64,000 nt of DNA from Planctomycetota bacterium (GTDB lineage Bacteria > Planctomycetota > Planctomycetia > Planctomycetales > Planctomycetaceae). A model generated the notes under the pieces. That model searched no databases. It saw only the letters and a program-made list of their open reading frames with translations, and was not told the origin of the DNA. Positions within the stretch are counted from its first letter, which is position 1. Each line of letters begins with the position of its first letter. Shown here in pieces: positions 30,639-39,088 of the stretch. The translations under genes were made by a program, and so were the position numbers. The DNA is taken from positions 52,871 to 116,870 of the forward strand of contig JACTNB010000027.1 of NCBI GenBank assembly GCA_014584345.1, read 5' to 3'.

Positions 30639-31060
30639 GGCACCCACTCCTCCCATAGTTAAGTTTCGCTGGTGGGACGGTGCCTGACAACCGAAAAAAT
30701 CTGCCTGCAACGCGTCACGGAGAAAATTGACGGAGACGACCGTACGCCATACTGTCCCCGCCCCGCACATACTAGCCGCGCCCGTGAGGAAGCGGGCCAC
30801 GCTTAGGCCGCCTGATTCATGTGGGGGGATCCAAACCAGGAAACGATCCCGTGGCAAAGTTCAGAAAAGTGGACCAACCCGCGACGTCGGCGGGGTTAAA
30901 TCCTGCCGCTCACATCGTTCTCGGCGTTCCTGTTTTGCCGGGTGATTTCAAGCAAGAGCACAACATCGCGGGGACTGTCGCCCGTTGTATTTAATAAGTG
31001 AAAGCCCCCGCGGTCGCGGCTAATTTGCGAGTTCGGTGTTCTATCCCGCGAGAATCCGCT
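30639..31060. other. Intergenic region with a partial repeat copy
   Basis: ACTAGCCGCGCCCGTGAGGAAGCGGGCC at about 30773-30800 is a left-arm fragment of the inverted-repeat family seen at 3, 9.6 and 40.9 kb. No matching right arm lies close by. No gene is seen in the rest. Confidence 0.55.
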
Positions 31061-32419
31061 TCAGCGTGGCTGACTCACCAGGATGCGGCCCACGGCTCGA
31101 TCTTCGGGCACCTGGGCCAGTACAAAGGTCGATTTCCCGTCCTGCACTTCCACAGTGACCGTGCTGGGAAGGCCGCGCGTCTGGGAACCGCGAAGAGGGG
31201 TTAACGCCAGTTCACGCGAACCTGACGGCAGTTCTACCCGTAAAACCTGAATGCGGTCTGGCAGCAAACTCCAGCAGCGGGTGTCGGCTCGTTCGCTCGC
31301 TTCCCATACGATCCCCGCCAGTGTCAGCAGCAGATCGAGTTCCGGCGAGCCTTCCACGTTCAAGCCATCCTTGACGGCATACACCGTTCCCTTTTTGGCA
31401 ATGCGGCGAGCAACGGCTCGAGCAATGATTTTGTCCTTCTCCAGGGCATGTTGCTCGACTGCCAACTCCCCCACATTCATGAGAGTCGCTGTCGAACCGA
31501 GAACCACGCCCTGGTCCGCCACGGAAATGGCATCCACGAACTGCGGCGCCCGGACTATGGTTGGAATCCGCACCGGGGCGATATTTGGAGGTAACTCATA
31601 CTTGCCCAGCGCGGAAAGAATCCGATCGGCCAGCAGCAGCGAAACCGTCGTCACCGGGGCCACTTCTTCCTGCTTGTAGGGGCCTTTGCCCACCAGTGCC
31701 AGCACATACACCACGCCATGCCCCGGCTGGGAATGACGTCCCGTTTCCGCGCGGGCCAGATCGATTTGAGCATCGCGAAAATCGGGTTGCCAGGAAGCCA
31801 CCTGCACCCGGCAACGCTGCACGTCGTCATAATCGAGCGGCGAACTCTCCAGCACCGCCGCCCTCAGGTAGGAACCTATCGCCAGTTGACGCGAGAGCTT
31901 GGAAAAATCGGGCGGTGGAGGCTCGTTGGCATCGATTGGCCTTGCGGAACTGGCTTGCAGGAACTCCTGTTGCTTGGCGGCCACCTGCAGGGCATAGGCA
32001 TTCACATCGCCTCCCCCCTGCATTAAGTTCGACAGCGCCAACATCACCCGTATCAGGATCCGCTCGTATTCCTCGCCGCTGTATGCCAGTTGACGATCGT
32101 CCGTCATCAGTGCGGCCGCTTGTTCCGCCAGCGATTTCTGTTCCAGATGATCGAAACGATCTCGTACTTCCCGCAGCAGTTTTTCCGCTTCTCCCGCTTC
32201 CCCCGCGGCCAACTGGATCATCGCTCGATTCAGTTTCAACACATCGGCATCGTGTTGCCCCTTGAGCTTTTCGGGAGCCGTTTCCGCCAGGGCGGACTGC
32301 AAATTTCCCTGATGGAACGATTGTCGCAAGGCGGCCGCGCGATCGGCATGCGTGGCGCAGCCCACCAGCCCGAACAGGGCGGCCAACAGCAGCATGTTGA
32401 AGGCAGACGCGTTCTTCAT
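31061..32419 (-). CDS. COG3014-like lipoprotein
   Basis: The 452-residue protein has a lipoprotein signal peptide (LLLAALFGLVGCATH, Cys near residue 21). Helical repeat-like sequence follows (about residues 25-130), then the conserved DRQLAYSGEEYERILIRVMLALSNLM, typical of COG3014 proteins. The C-terminal part is beta-rich. The order COG3014 lipoprotein next to an LpoB gene is known from other Gram-negative bacteria, and it recurs here: the gene begins 78 bases after the LpoB-like gene on the same strand. A role in envelope growth is inferred from that pairing. Confidence 0.82.
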   Translation of the reverse strand: MKNASAFNMLLLAALFGLVGCATHADRAAALRQSFHQGNLQSALAETAPEKLKGQHDADVLKLNRAMIQLAAGEAGEAEKLLREVRDRFDHLEQKSLAEQAAALMTDDRQLAYSGEEYERILIRVMLALSNLMQGGGDVNAYALQVAAKQQEFLQASSARPIDANEPPPPDFSKLSRQLAIGSYLRAAVLESSPLDYDDVQRCRVQVASWQPDFRDAQIDLARAETGRHSQPGHGVVYVLALVGKGPYKQEEVAPVTTVSLLLADRILSALGKYELPPNIAPVRIPTIVRAPQFVDAISVADQGVVLGSTATLMNVGELAVEQHALEKDKIIARAVARRIAKKGTVYAVKDGLNVEGSPELDLLLTLAGIVWEASERADTRCWSLLPDRIQVLRVELPSGSRELALTPLRGSQTRGLPSTVTVEVQDGKSTFVLAQVPEDRAVGRILVSQPR

Positions 32420-32497
32420 ATGGAAATTTGATTCCAGGGCGTCAATCAGAAACGCACGCGGGGCTTCCGACCGCGGGGAACTTCCGATCTCTCTCGG

Positions 32498-33175
32498 TTA
32501 ATAGCTGGCCATCTTTCCCAGTCGGGATTTGTGATATCCCTTCCGCAACATGGCCGATTCCTTGTCGTAGGAACCATCGTGCACGTTCACCATTTCCAGA
32601 GTCAACAGATAATCGCGCTGGTAGTTCTTATCGTTGCTGACTGTCGTCCCCGAGGTCACTTTCGCGTACAGCAGATAATCGAACGGCTGTTGCATCTGCT
32701 CCATGATTCCCGCGAACATCCGCTGGTTTCCCGGCACGAACAAATCCCCGGGACCAAGATGGGCCTGACGCAACCCGGCTTCGACGAAGCGGCGGCTGAT
32801 CATCTCGAACATTTCCGAACAATTCACCAACTGATCGATGTGTTCAAAAATTTGTTCCTTGAAGTCGCCAATTTCCTCGGCGCTCTTGTTTTCCACTCCC
32901 AGAAAACAAACCCGTTTCCGCATCAGGATGTGGGACGTTTCCCCCTGATGAGACACCGGCTGGATGATCTGCGTCTGGCGCCCCAGCAGCTTTCCGACCG
33001 ATTCATCGATCAGCGGCTTCCACGTTTCCGCACCGGCGGTATGGCTTCCTACCATGTCCTGCTTGTCGGGTTCCAGGATGTGCGCGACCTGTTTGCCGCG
33101 GCAGCCCATCAGTGGAGCCGAACTTGCCAGCAATGCGGCATAACCCATGCCCGCCAGAAAGGAGCGTCGATCCAT
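32498..33175 (-). CDS. LpoB-like penicillin-binding-protein activator lipoprotein
   Basis: The 225-residue protein starts MDRRSFLAGMGYAALLASSAPLMGC, a signal with a twin-arginine-like RRSFL and a lipobox (LMGC). The body matches the LpoB family: KRVCFLGVENKSAEEIGDFKEQIFEHIDQLVN ... FEMISRRFVEAGL ... DYLLYAKVTSGTT ... YQRDYLLTLEMVN. In E. coli LpoB activates PBP1b; here it implies that regulated peptidoglycan synthesis exists, but no synthase gene is nearby. The start was set at 33175 at the signal peptide. Confidence 0.82.
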   Translation of the reverse strand: MDRRSFLAGMGYAALLASSAPLMGCRGKQVAHILEPDKQDMVGSHTAGAETWKPLIDESVGKLLGRQTQIIQPVSHQGETSHILMRKRVCFLGVENKSAEEIGDFKEQIFEHIDQLVNCSEMFEMISRRFVEAGLRQAHLGPGDLFVPGNQRMFAGIMEQMQQPFDYLLYAKVTSGTTVSNDKNYQRDYLLTLEMVNVHDGSYDKESAMLRKGYHKSRLGKMASY

Positions 33176-33536
33176 GACATCACTCCGTTGCGCATTCTCG
33201 GGAATGCTTAAGGATGCTGTTTCCGCGAGCCTATCCCTGGCCCGCACCGTACTCGTTATAATCGGAACATTCACCTGCGAAACTTAAAAATCTCGATGAT
33301 TCCGGCGAAGTATATTCCATTCCCCGCCGTTTCCCCAAGGAGAAATTTCCTCCCTTGGGGTTGTAAAATTTACAGGTCAGGTTATCTCCCCCGCGATCAG
33401 GCCGTGAATTTTTCGCAGGGTACGCTGTGTGCACAATAGTGTGGTGTCCACGCAGCAGCCCAACCACAACATGCGGTGGCAATTTGTTCCCATACTCAAA
33501 TAATTCACAGCCACGCTGGGGACATTCCGGCCGGGG
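33176..33536. other. Intergenic region upstream of the LpoB-like gene
   Basis: TGTAAAATTTACA, a 13-base perfect palindrome, lies at 33362-33374. CCCCAAGGAG...CTCCCTTGGGG at about 33335-33361 can fold as a hairpin. A stretch GGGTACGCTGTGTGC followed by CCACAACATG (about 33418-33475) resembles one at 58.9 kb. No gene is seen. Confidence 0.4.
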
Positions 33537-34736
33537 TTAGCGTCGCGCTCCGGCGTATTTCAAAGGCAGCCAGGCCCCGTTTTCCTTGTTGCTGGCAACA
33601 CACTGCTGAATGAAGTACATCCCTTCCGCTCCGTCGTAGACGTTGGGATAGATCGTGTCGCGGGTTTCGAAGCGTTCGCCCTGACTCCGTTGAATCATGG
33701 CGTCATACGCAAAGCGGTACACGTTTGCAAACGCCTCGAAGAAGGCTTCCGGATGTCCCGAAGGGAGTCTGCACGATGCAGCCGCCAGGGGTTTTGTGAA
33801 GGGAGCATTGGGATCCCGCGTATAAATTTGATGCGGTTTGCCATTCTCGCGGATCCACATCGCATTCGGTTCTTCCTGTCGCCAGGCAAGCGATTTTTTG
33901 GTGCCATCGACTTCGATGAAGAGATCGTTTTCACGACCGTGCGAAATCTGGCTGGCGGTGACGGTCATCAGGCCCCCATTTTCCAGGCGAATAACGGCAT
34001 GCCCGTAATCATCCAGGGCCCGGCCCGTTTCGAATGTTTTCAAATGACAGGAAACCTGTTCCGGAAGCAGGCCCGTCATGTAACGTCCCAGGTTGTAGGC
34101 GTGCGTGCCGATGTCTCCAAAGCCGCCCGCAGCACCCGATTTGCTGGGATCGGTTCGCCAGGCCGCCTGTTTTTGTTCCGAAGTTTCCAGGCGTGTGCGC
34201 AACCAACCCTGGATATAATTCGAGCGAATTGCCTGGATCTCGCCCAGTTCGCCCGCCTGAATCATCTCCCGCGCCTGTCGCACCAGGGGATAACCCGTGT
34301 AGTTATGCGAAACCGCGAAGACCGCGCCCGATTTCTCTACCAGTTGGACCAACTCCTCCGCCTGGGCAAAATCGTACGTCATGGGCTTGTCGCAGATGAC
34401 ATTGAACCCATGTTCCAGCGCGCACTTGGCGATTTCGAAATGCGTATGATTTGGCGTGGCCACGCTCACGAAATCGATCCGCTGCTCGGCTGGCAGGGCC
34501 GCTTCCTGCTGCATCATTTCCTGAAAGCTGCCATACGCCCGGTTGTCGGCAATATCGTAGGATGGGGCCGAAGACTTGGCTTTTGCCGGATTCGAGGAGA
34601 GCGCACCTGCGATCAAGGCCGCCCGATTATCCAGGACCGCCGCGGTGGCATGCACGCGACCGATAAATGAACCTTGGCCGCCACCGGCCAGACCCATGCG
34701 TAACTTGCGATTGAGTGCCCCGTTTGTTGTTTCCAT
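33537..34736 (-). CDS. Gfo/Idh/MocA family oxidoreductase
   Basis: The 399-residue NAD(P)-dependent oxidoreductase starts with RMGLAGGGQGSFIGRVHATA, a glycine-rich Rossmann loop. The 'VATPNHTHFEIAKCALEHGFNVICDKPM' block is the family's cofactor/substrate signature (CDKP in place of the commonest EKP). GGFGDIGTHAYNLGRYM supplies the putative catalytic His. The C-terminal domain is the alpha/beta GFO/IDH half. Such enzymes act on sugars, inositols or related compounds and are very numerous in planctomycetes, so the substrate cannot be told. GAGGGA precedes the ATG. Confidence 0.9.
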   Translation of the reverse strand: METTNGALNRKLRMGLAGGGQGSFIGRVHATAAVLDNRAALIAGALSSNPAKAKSSAPSYDIADNRAYGSFQEMMQQEAALPAEQRIDFVSVATPNHTHFEIAKCALEHGFNVICDKPMTYDFAQAEELVQLVEKSGAVFAVSHNYTGYPLVRQAREMIQAGELGEIQAIRSNYIQGWLRTRLETSEQKQAAWRTDPSKSGAAGGFGDIGTHAYNLGRYMTGLLPEQVSCHLKTFETGRALDDYGHAVIRLENGGLMTVTASQISHGRENDLFIEVDGTKKSLAWRQEEPNAMWIRENGKPHQIYTRDPNAPFTKPLAAASCRLPSGHPEAFFEAFANVYRFAYDAMIQRSQGERFETRDTIYPNVYDGAEGMYFIQQCVASNKENGAWLPLKYAGARR

Positions 34737-35004
34737 GAATCCCTCGCGTTGCCTTGGCAGGTGGTGTCGAAATGCAAAATAACACGAATCCGAGCCACTT
34801 CACTTCCGGGAGGCTTCAATGGCCAGCCAAGTGGACCGAATCTATAGCAGAATAGCCCGGCGTCCGAGTCTTCTCAACCGACTCGCCCCGACCGGGCCCA
34901 TCCTCTCTGGTTGTCGGCGGCACGTTTGCTTAGAATAGTACACGGTCGGCCCGCTATCGTCCGTTTACCGACTACCACGCCTTCAATTCACAGGAGATAT
35001 TCTA

Positions 35005-35511
35005 ATGCCACAAGCGGAACAATCCCGTATGCTCTGGTTTGCGTGCGGTCTCATGGGAGGGCTGCTCGTTTCCTACTTTTGGCCGCATGAAATTGCCTTG
35101 GCGGATGTGGACCGCGACAGTGAGGCCAAGTTTGCGATGGTGATTTCCAGCACGGGACCAACCGGGGGCGATGCCGTCTTCGTCCTCGACTTCCTTACCG
35201 GGCGGTTGTTTGGGGCCTCGCTCAATCCACAGCTTGCCAAATTCAACCAGTTTTATGCCCGAAATGTCTTGCCCGATTTCGCCCTGACTCCCGATATCAA
35301 ACCCCGCTTCGTCCTCTCCTCCGGGCGACTCAACATCTCTACTTCCGGAGGAGCCCGCAAGCAGCCCGCGCAGGATGGGATCTACATTGCCGAACTGAAC
35401 AGCGGACGAGTCATCGTTTACGCGTTTCCGTTTGCTATCACGACGCGCGCGGAATCCACGGAAACGCTAACCATCGTGGATGGTTTCCAGTTCCGTCAAC
35501 CTTCCGAGTGA
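35005..35511 (+). CDS. Secreted protein of unknown function
   Basis: The 168-residue protein has one hydrophobic segment at about residues 10-32 (LWFACGLMGGLLVSYFWPHEIALADV), either a signal peptide or an anchor. The rest is a beta-rich domain: AKFAMVISSTG, AVFVLDFLTGRLFGASLN, PRFVLSSGRLNIS, DGIYIAELNSGRVIVYAFPF. AGGAGATATTCTA before the ATG is a strong ribosome site. A terminator follows its stop closely, so it is a single-gene unit. No named family is recognised. Confidence 0.78.
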   Translation: MPQAEQSRMLWFACGLMGGLLVSYFWPHEIALADVDRDSEAKFAMVISSTGPTGGDAVFVLDFLTGRLFGASLNPQLAKFNQFYARNVLPDFALTPDIKPRFVLSSGRLNISTSGGARKQPAQDGIYIAELNSGRVIVYAFPFAITTRAESTETLTIVDGFQFRQPSE

Positions 35512-35535
35512 ATGCTGCTCGTGAGAAATCTCCAA

Positions 35536-35564
35536 GGCCGTGTCCTCTCGACACGGCTTTTTTT
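35536..35564 (+). terminator. Rho-independent terminator
   Basis: GCCGTGTC (35537-35544), loop CTCTC, GACACGGC (35550-35557), then seven T. Confidence 0.92.
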
Positions 35565-35920
35565 CGTCCCGTTACGGAAAACCTGCCGGGTGCAGTGCGA
35601 GGGAGGTTCAGAGTCGAACGGCCAGCTTTGGGCGATGGCCTGCGGATTCCCGCCCCACCAGAGGTTGGCGCCGTCGGCTCGGCTTCCCCAGGGGCAAGCC
35701 GATCGACGGTTCGGCATGCTCACCCGCCTCGGCGCGAGAGCATGGCTCAATCTGGCCGCGTCCGCCAGGAAGTGAGTCAGGCGGGCACAACATCTCGGAA
35801 TCACTCGACCCGCAAGAGGTCAACATCAGTGGACTACATCACAACTATTGCGTATCGAGTGTGGCCTGCTTCTTGACGATCGTGACCAGTTACGTAACCG
35901 GGGCGTGTTCCGCCAGCCAT

Positions 35921-35950
35921 AAAAAAAGGTGGATCGTAAGATCCACCTGG
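35921..35950 (-). terminator. Rho-independent terminator of the NtrC-like gene
   Basis: On the minus strand AGGTGGATC, loop TTAC, GATCCACCT, then TTTTTTT. It lies 26 bases after the stop codon. Confidence 0.93.
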
Positions 35951-35975
35951 GAAAAGCCGGTGTGCGTGGCTAGTC

Positions 35976-37394
35976 TCAACCTGCGATGGAATGGCCCTGG
36001 GCTTCGTACTGATTCAACTTGTTGTAGAGCGTCTTCAGAGCGATGCCGAGTTCGCGGGCTGTTTGGGGTTTGTCGCCGTCGTTGCGTTCCAGCGATGCCA
36101 GAATCACTTCCTGTTCCACCTGTCGCAATGTTTTGATTTCCTCGACGGGTGGCGCGAGCACTACGGGTTGCGGAATCGGTTGTTGAGGCAACGTGGCGGA
36201 GACGCGATTCGTCACGCTGGTGGGGAGATGCTCGGGAAAGATCGTCTGGCCTCCCGAAAGAATGACCGCGTGTTCTATCGCATTTGCCAGTTCGCGGACA
36301 TTTCCCGTCCACACGTGCGCCTGAAGTTTTTCCATGGCTTCGGGAGAAATGAGTGAGGCGGGGACATCGGGCCTCTTCAGGAATCGCTTGATCAGGTTCA
36401 ATGCCAGCAAGGGGATGTCTTCTCGCCGCTGCCGCAACGAGGGGAGTTTCACTTCGAAGGTATTCACGCGAAAGAACAGATCCTCGCGGAAGGTCCCTTC
36501 CTTAACCATATCCTCCAGTTGGCGGTTAGTCGCGCAGACAATCCGCACGTCCACATGGAACGATTCATTCTCGCCGACCCGACGTACTTCGCCTGATTCC
36601 AGGAATCGCAGCAATTTGACCTGCATGTTCTTGTCCAGTTCCCCCAGTTCGTCGAGGAACAGGGTTCCCCCATTCGCCACTTCGAACAGGCCCTTGCGCG
36701 GGGTGTCGGCTCCCGTGAAGGCTCCTTTGCGGTGGCCGAAGAATTCGCTTTCCACTAGATTTTCAGCCAGTGCGCCGCAGTTGACTGGCACAAAAGGCAT
36801 GTGGGCCCGTTTGCTTTCCTCGTGGATGCGGCGGGCCACCAGTTCCTTGCCTGTCCCGGTTTCACCCAGAATCAGCACCGCGGAATCGGTTGGCGCGATC
36901 TTGGAGATCATCGCCTTCACCTGTTGCATTTCGGGCGTATCCCCCACCAGGCGACAGGTCCCTTCCGCCGCCTTCAGGCGATTCTCCAGAGCGATGGTCT
37001 TGTTCACCATGGCACGTTTTTCGGCGACGCGCTTCAGCACATTGGCAATCGACACCAACTTGCAGGGTTTGGGGATGAAATCATATGCCCCTTTCCGCAA
37101 AGCCTGGATCGCGGCTTCCATGCTCCCGTGGCCCGTGCTGATGATAATTTCCGTATCTGGCGAGACCTGCTTGATGTGATCCACCACGTCCCAGCCACTC
37201 AGCCCAGGCATCCGCAGGTCGATAATCGCCGCGTCGAACGTGTTTTTATCCAGCGCTTTCAGAGCAGAGGCGCCGTCTTCGCAAATGGTGGCGTCGTGCC
37301 CCATCCGCGGTAGTTCCAGTTTCATCACGTCGCGAATCGGACTTTCATCATCGACGAACAAAACGCGTAATTTTGCTACTGATGGCGAATTCAA
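35976..37394 (-). CDS. NtrC-type sigma-54-dependent response regulator
   Basis: A three-domain regulator. The receiver has VLFVDDES, the phosphorylation site Asp in AAIIDLRMPG and the Lys of FIPKPCK. The AAA+ domain has GETGTGKE (Walker A), HRKGAFTGAD (the sigma-54 contact GAFTGA loop), GGTLFLDELGEL (Walker B) and the arginine finger region. The Fis-type helix-turn-helix is TARELGIALKTLYNKLNQY. It should activate sigma-54 promoters when phosphorylated. No sensor kinase gene is near. AAGGAG lies six bases before a TTG at 37394, which was taken as start; a GTG at 37415 is the alternative. Confidence 0.93.
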   Translation of the reverse strand: MNSPSVAKLRVLFVDDESPIRDVMKLELPRMGHDATICEDGASALKALDKNTFDAAIIDLRMPGLSGWDVVDHIKQVSPDTEIIISTGHGSMEAAIQALRKGAYDFIPKPCKLVSIANVLKRVAEKRAMVNKTIALENRLKAAEGTCRLVGDTPEMQQVKAMISKIAPTDSAVLILGETGTGKELVARRIHEESKRAHMPFVPVNCGALAENLVESEFFGHRKGAFTGADTPRKGLFEVANGGTLFLDELGELDKNMQVKLLRFLESGEVRRVGENESFHVDVRIVCATNRQLEDMVKEGTFREDLFFRVNTFEVKLPSLRQRREDIPLLALNLIKRFLKRPDVPASLISPEAMEKLQAHVWTGNVRELANAIEHAVILSGGQTIFPEHLPTSVTNRVSATLPQQPIPQPVVLAPPVEEIKTLRQVEQEVILASLERNDGDKPQTARELGIALKTLYNKLNQYEAQGHSIAG

Positions 37395-37642
37395 AGTCAA
37401 CTCCTTGACATCCACGGCAAGACTGGCCGTCTGCGGATTCTTCCATGAATCTGCGGAGGGGATTGGGACGGGATTTCGGGTGGCCGACGGGTTCGGCGAA
37501 CCATTCGGCCACGTGAGGTGCGGGTGATAACAGAATCGGAAAATCGGGGCAATTCGAGTTTTCTGGTTTTTTTCAAATTCAGGTTTCGAGGGTGCGATTG
37601 AAGCTAACCGTGCCGCCGTATCGCCTGCTTACCCGGAAAAAC

Positions 37643-38500
37643 TTAAATTTCCGGGTCCGGCGTCCCGAAATCCGTCTGGCACGTCACGGGCATCTCGGCC
37701 CGCACGCGGATGCGACAGGGGAATTTGGCCTGTAGAGAGATTTCCGACTCTTGTCCTACTGTGTTTGTGATCAGGTAAATTGTGTCGGCGGTATCGGGCG
37801 GGATTTGCTGGTTCAGCCAGGACAGAAAGTAGTCCGGGGCCGGATCGATGTCCAGCAGCAGAAGCAGCGGGTCACGCTGGCGTTTCAATTGCAGGTGAAA
37901 TTCATGCATGCGGGTCGTCAGTTTCATATCGCGGGCCAGAGACTGCGGCAGCAGACCTGCCAGGGTTTCCGCCCAGGCGCGATCGGGTGAGTGAATCAGG
38001 CACTGCCGCGGGATTGGCAAGGTTTCAGACACGTTCGCAGCACCTTCCTGTTCAAATCGAAAAATCTCTTCGCGTGTCGCGGTCCGAGGGAGGGGAACCC
38101 GCCTGCCACGCAATACCTGCATTTCCAGTTCCAGGCGGACTGGCAGCTTTCTTGCGGGAATCCGCAAGGACAACGGCCAGACGTCTCGCGTGCGGCCATC
38201 GCTTTCGCACAGGGGACCATACACGCACAGAATCCGCGCCAGCGGGAAACGGTCCAGCAGACGCAGTACGTCCGAGGACGTAAATTGATCGGACCAGGTC
38301 TGGCCGATCAGAATAAGTTCCGGCGGAAAGTTCTCTCCACTGGCATCGCTTAACAGTTCCGCCAGGCTGCTCCGTTCCACCACGCGCAGGCGAGGATCCC
38401 GGACCACGGTTTCAAATCCTTCCGGTCCGATTTCGCCCTTCACCAGGCACGCACGCAACTGACGCGATTCCGCTGCATCTCCCTGATGTAGTCTGAGCAT
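37643..38500 (-). CDS. Protein of unknown function next to the NtrC-like regulator
   Basis: A soluble protein of about 285 residues from MLRLHQGDAAES (38500, AGGATT upstream); the frame stays open to 38755. The middle has segments like receiver domains without the phosphorylation site: ELILIGQTWSDQFTSSDVLRLLDRFPLARILCVYG, and a second one, LLLLLDIDPAPDYFLSWLNQQIPPDTADTIYLI. Two receiver-like folds in tandem are therefore possible, but this is an impression from strand/helix alternation. It precedes the NtrC-like gene on the same strand by about 230 bases. No known family. Confidence 0.6.
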   Translation of the reverse strand: MLRLHQGDAAESRQLRACLVKGEIGPEGFETVVRDPRLRVVERSSLAELLSDASGENFPPELILIGQTWSDQFTSSDVLRLLDRFPLARILCVYGPLCESDGRTRDVWPLSLRIPARKLPVRLELEMQVLRGRRVPLPRTATREEIFRFEQEGAANVSETLPIPRQCLIHSPDRAWAETLAGLLPQSLARDMKLTTRMHEFHLQLKRQRDPLLLLLDIDPAPDYFLSWLNQQIPPDTADTIYLITNTVGQESEISLQAKFPCRIRVRAEMPVTCQTDFGTPDPEI

Positions 38501-39088
38501 GGTGAATCCTATCCGCTCCCGGCAATCACGGCAAAACCCCAGCGGATAATTAACGATCAAGAGTCCCCCTGGCCCGTTGCCTCTTTCGAGTAACTCCACC
38601 TGGAACATCTCGTGTTTGCCTCGAAGAGTTTGGCACTGAAAGTATCGTCGAAGTTGTCCAAGTTCGCCATGTTCGCGGCACGTAAAAATTTCGTGAAAAA
38701 ATCGCTGATTTGTCAATTTTCTCTCACGTAGTTTTTTCCCATTCCGGGAACACACAAACTTTCAAGATTTGGGGCCGGGATTCTGTTGGGAAAATTTCTG
38801 TCTTTTTTAACATGCTGCGCCGTAATGGAATACGTCCTTTTCTGTCTTCTGGTTTATGCGGTTGGCACGGTTCCTGCATTGGGGGTTAAGCATGCAGAGA
38901 GGATTTCAGGAAACCTTGACGGGAGTAACGATCAGAACGGCCGACTTGGCCAACCAGTGAATTCGAGCCTGAATTTGGTGGCACCTGAATCGAACCTGAA
39001 TCGCTTGCTTTTATGACGAGAGACAAATTTCTGCCCGAGGACGTGAGACACCCGAGGGTAGGTCAACACATCGAAAGGATGACGAGAG
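38501..39088. other. Long leader region of the S41 protease gene
   Basis: It contains the sigma-54 promoter at 38862-38880 and about 200 bases of untranslated leader before GATGACGAGAG and the ATG. A short open frame at 38786-39016 overlaps the promoter and is not called as a gene. Confidence 0.5.
38862..38880 (+). promoter_or_regulatory. Sigma-54 promoter in front of the S41 protease gene
   Basis: TTGGCACGGTTCCTGCATT holds the -24 GG (38864-38865) and the -12 GC (38876-38877) with exactly ten bases between. It matches the consensus TGGCACG-N4-TTGCW at all but one key base (CTGC for TTGC). The start of the protease gene is about 200 bases downstream. It lies close to a sigma-54 activator gene. 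Confidence 0.75.

Larger units (their letters stand above)
35512..35975. other. Convergent intergenic region with two terminators
   Basis: It holds the two terminators listed separately and, near 35752-35800, GGCCGCGTCCGCCAGGAAGTGAG, a weak fragment of the dispersed repeat. Open frames here lack start sites and family matches, so none is called. Confidence 0.45.

Noticed and set aside
35540..36136. Plus-strand frame of 198 codons in the convergent gap
   Set aside because: It crosses two terminators and the NtrC-like gene end; no start site or family match.
38786..39016. Short plus-strand frame with a hydrophobic stretch (MEYVLFCLLVYAVG)
   Set aside because: It overlaps the sigma-54 promoter, so it would not be transcribed from it in full, and it lacks a ribosome site.
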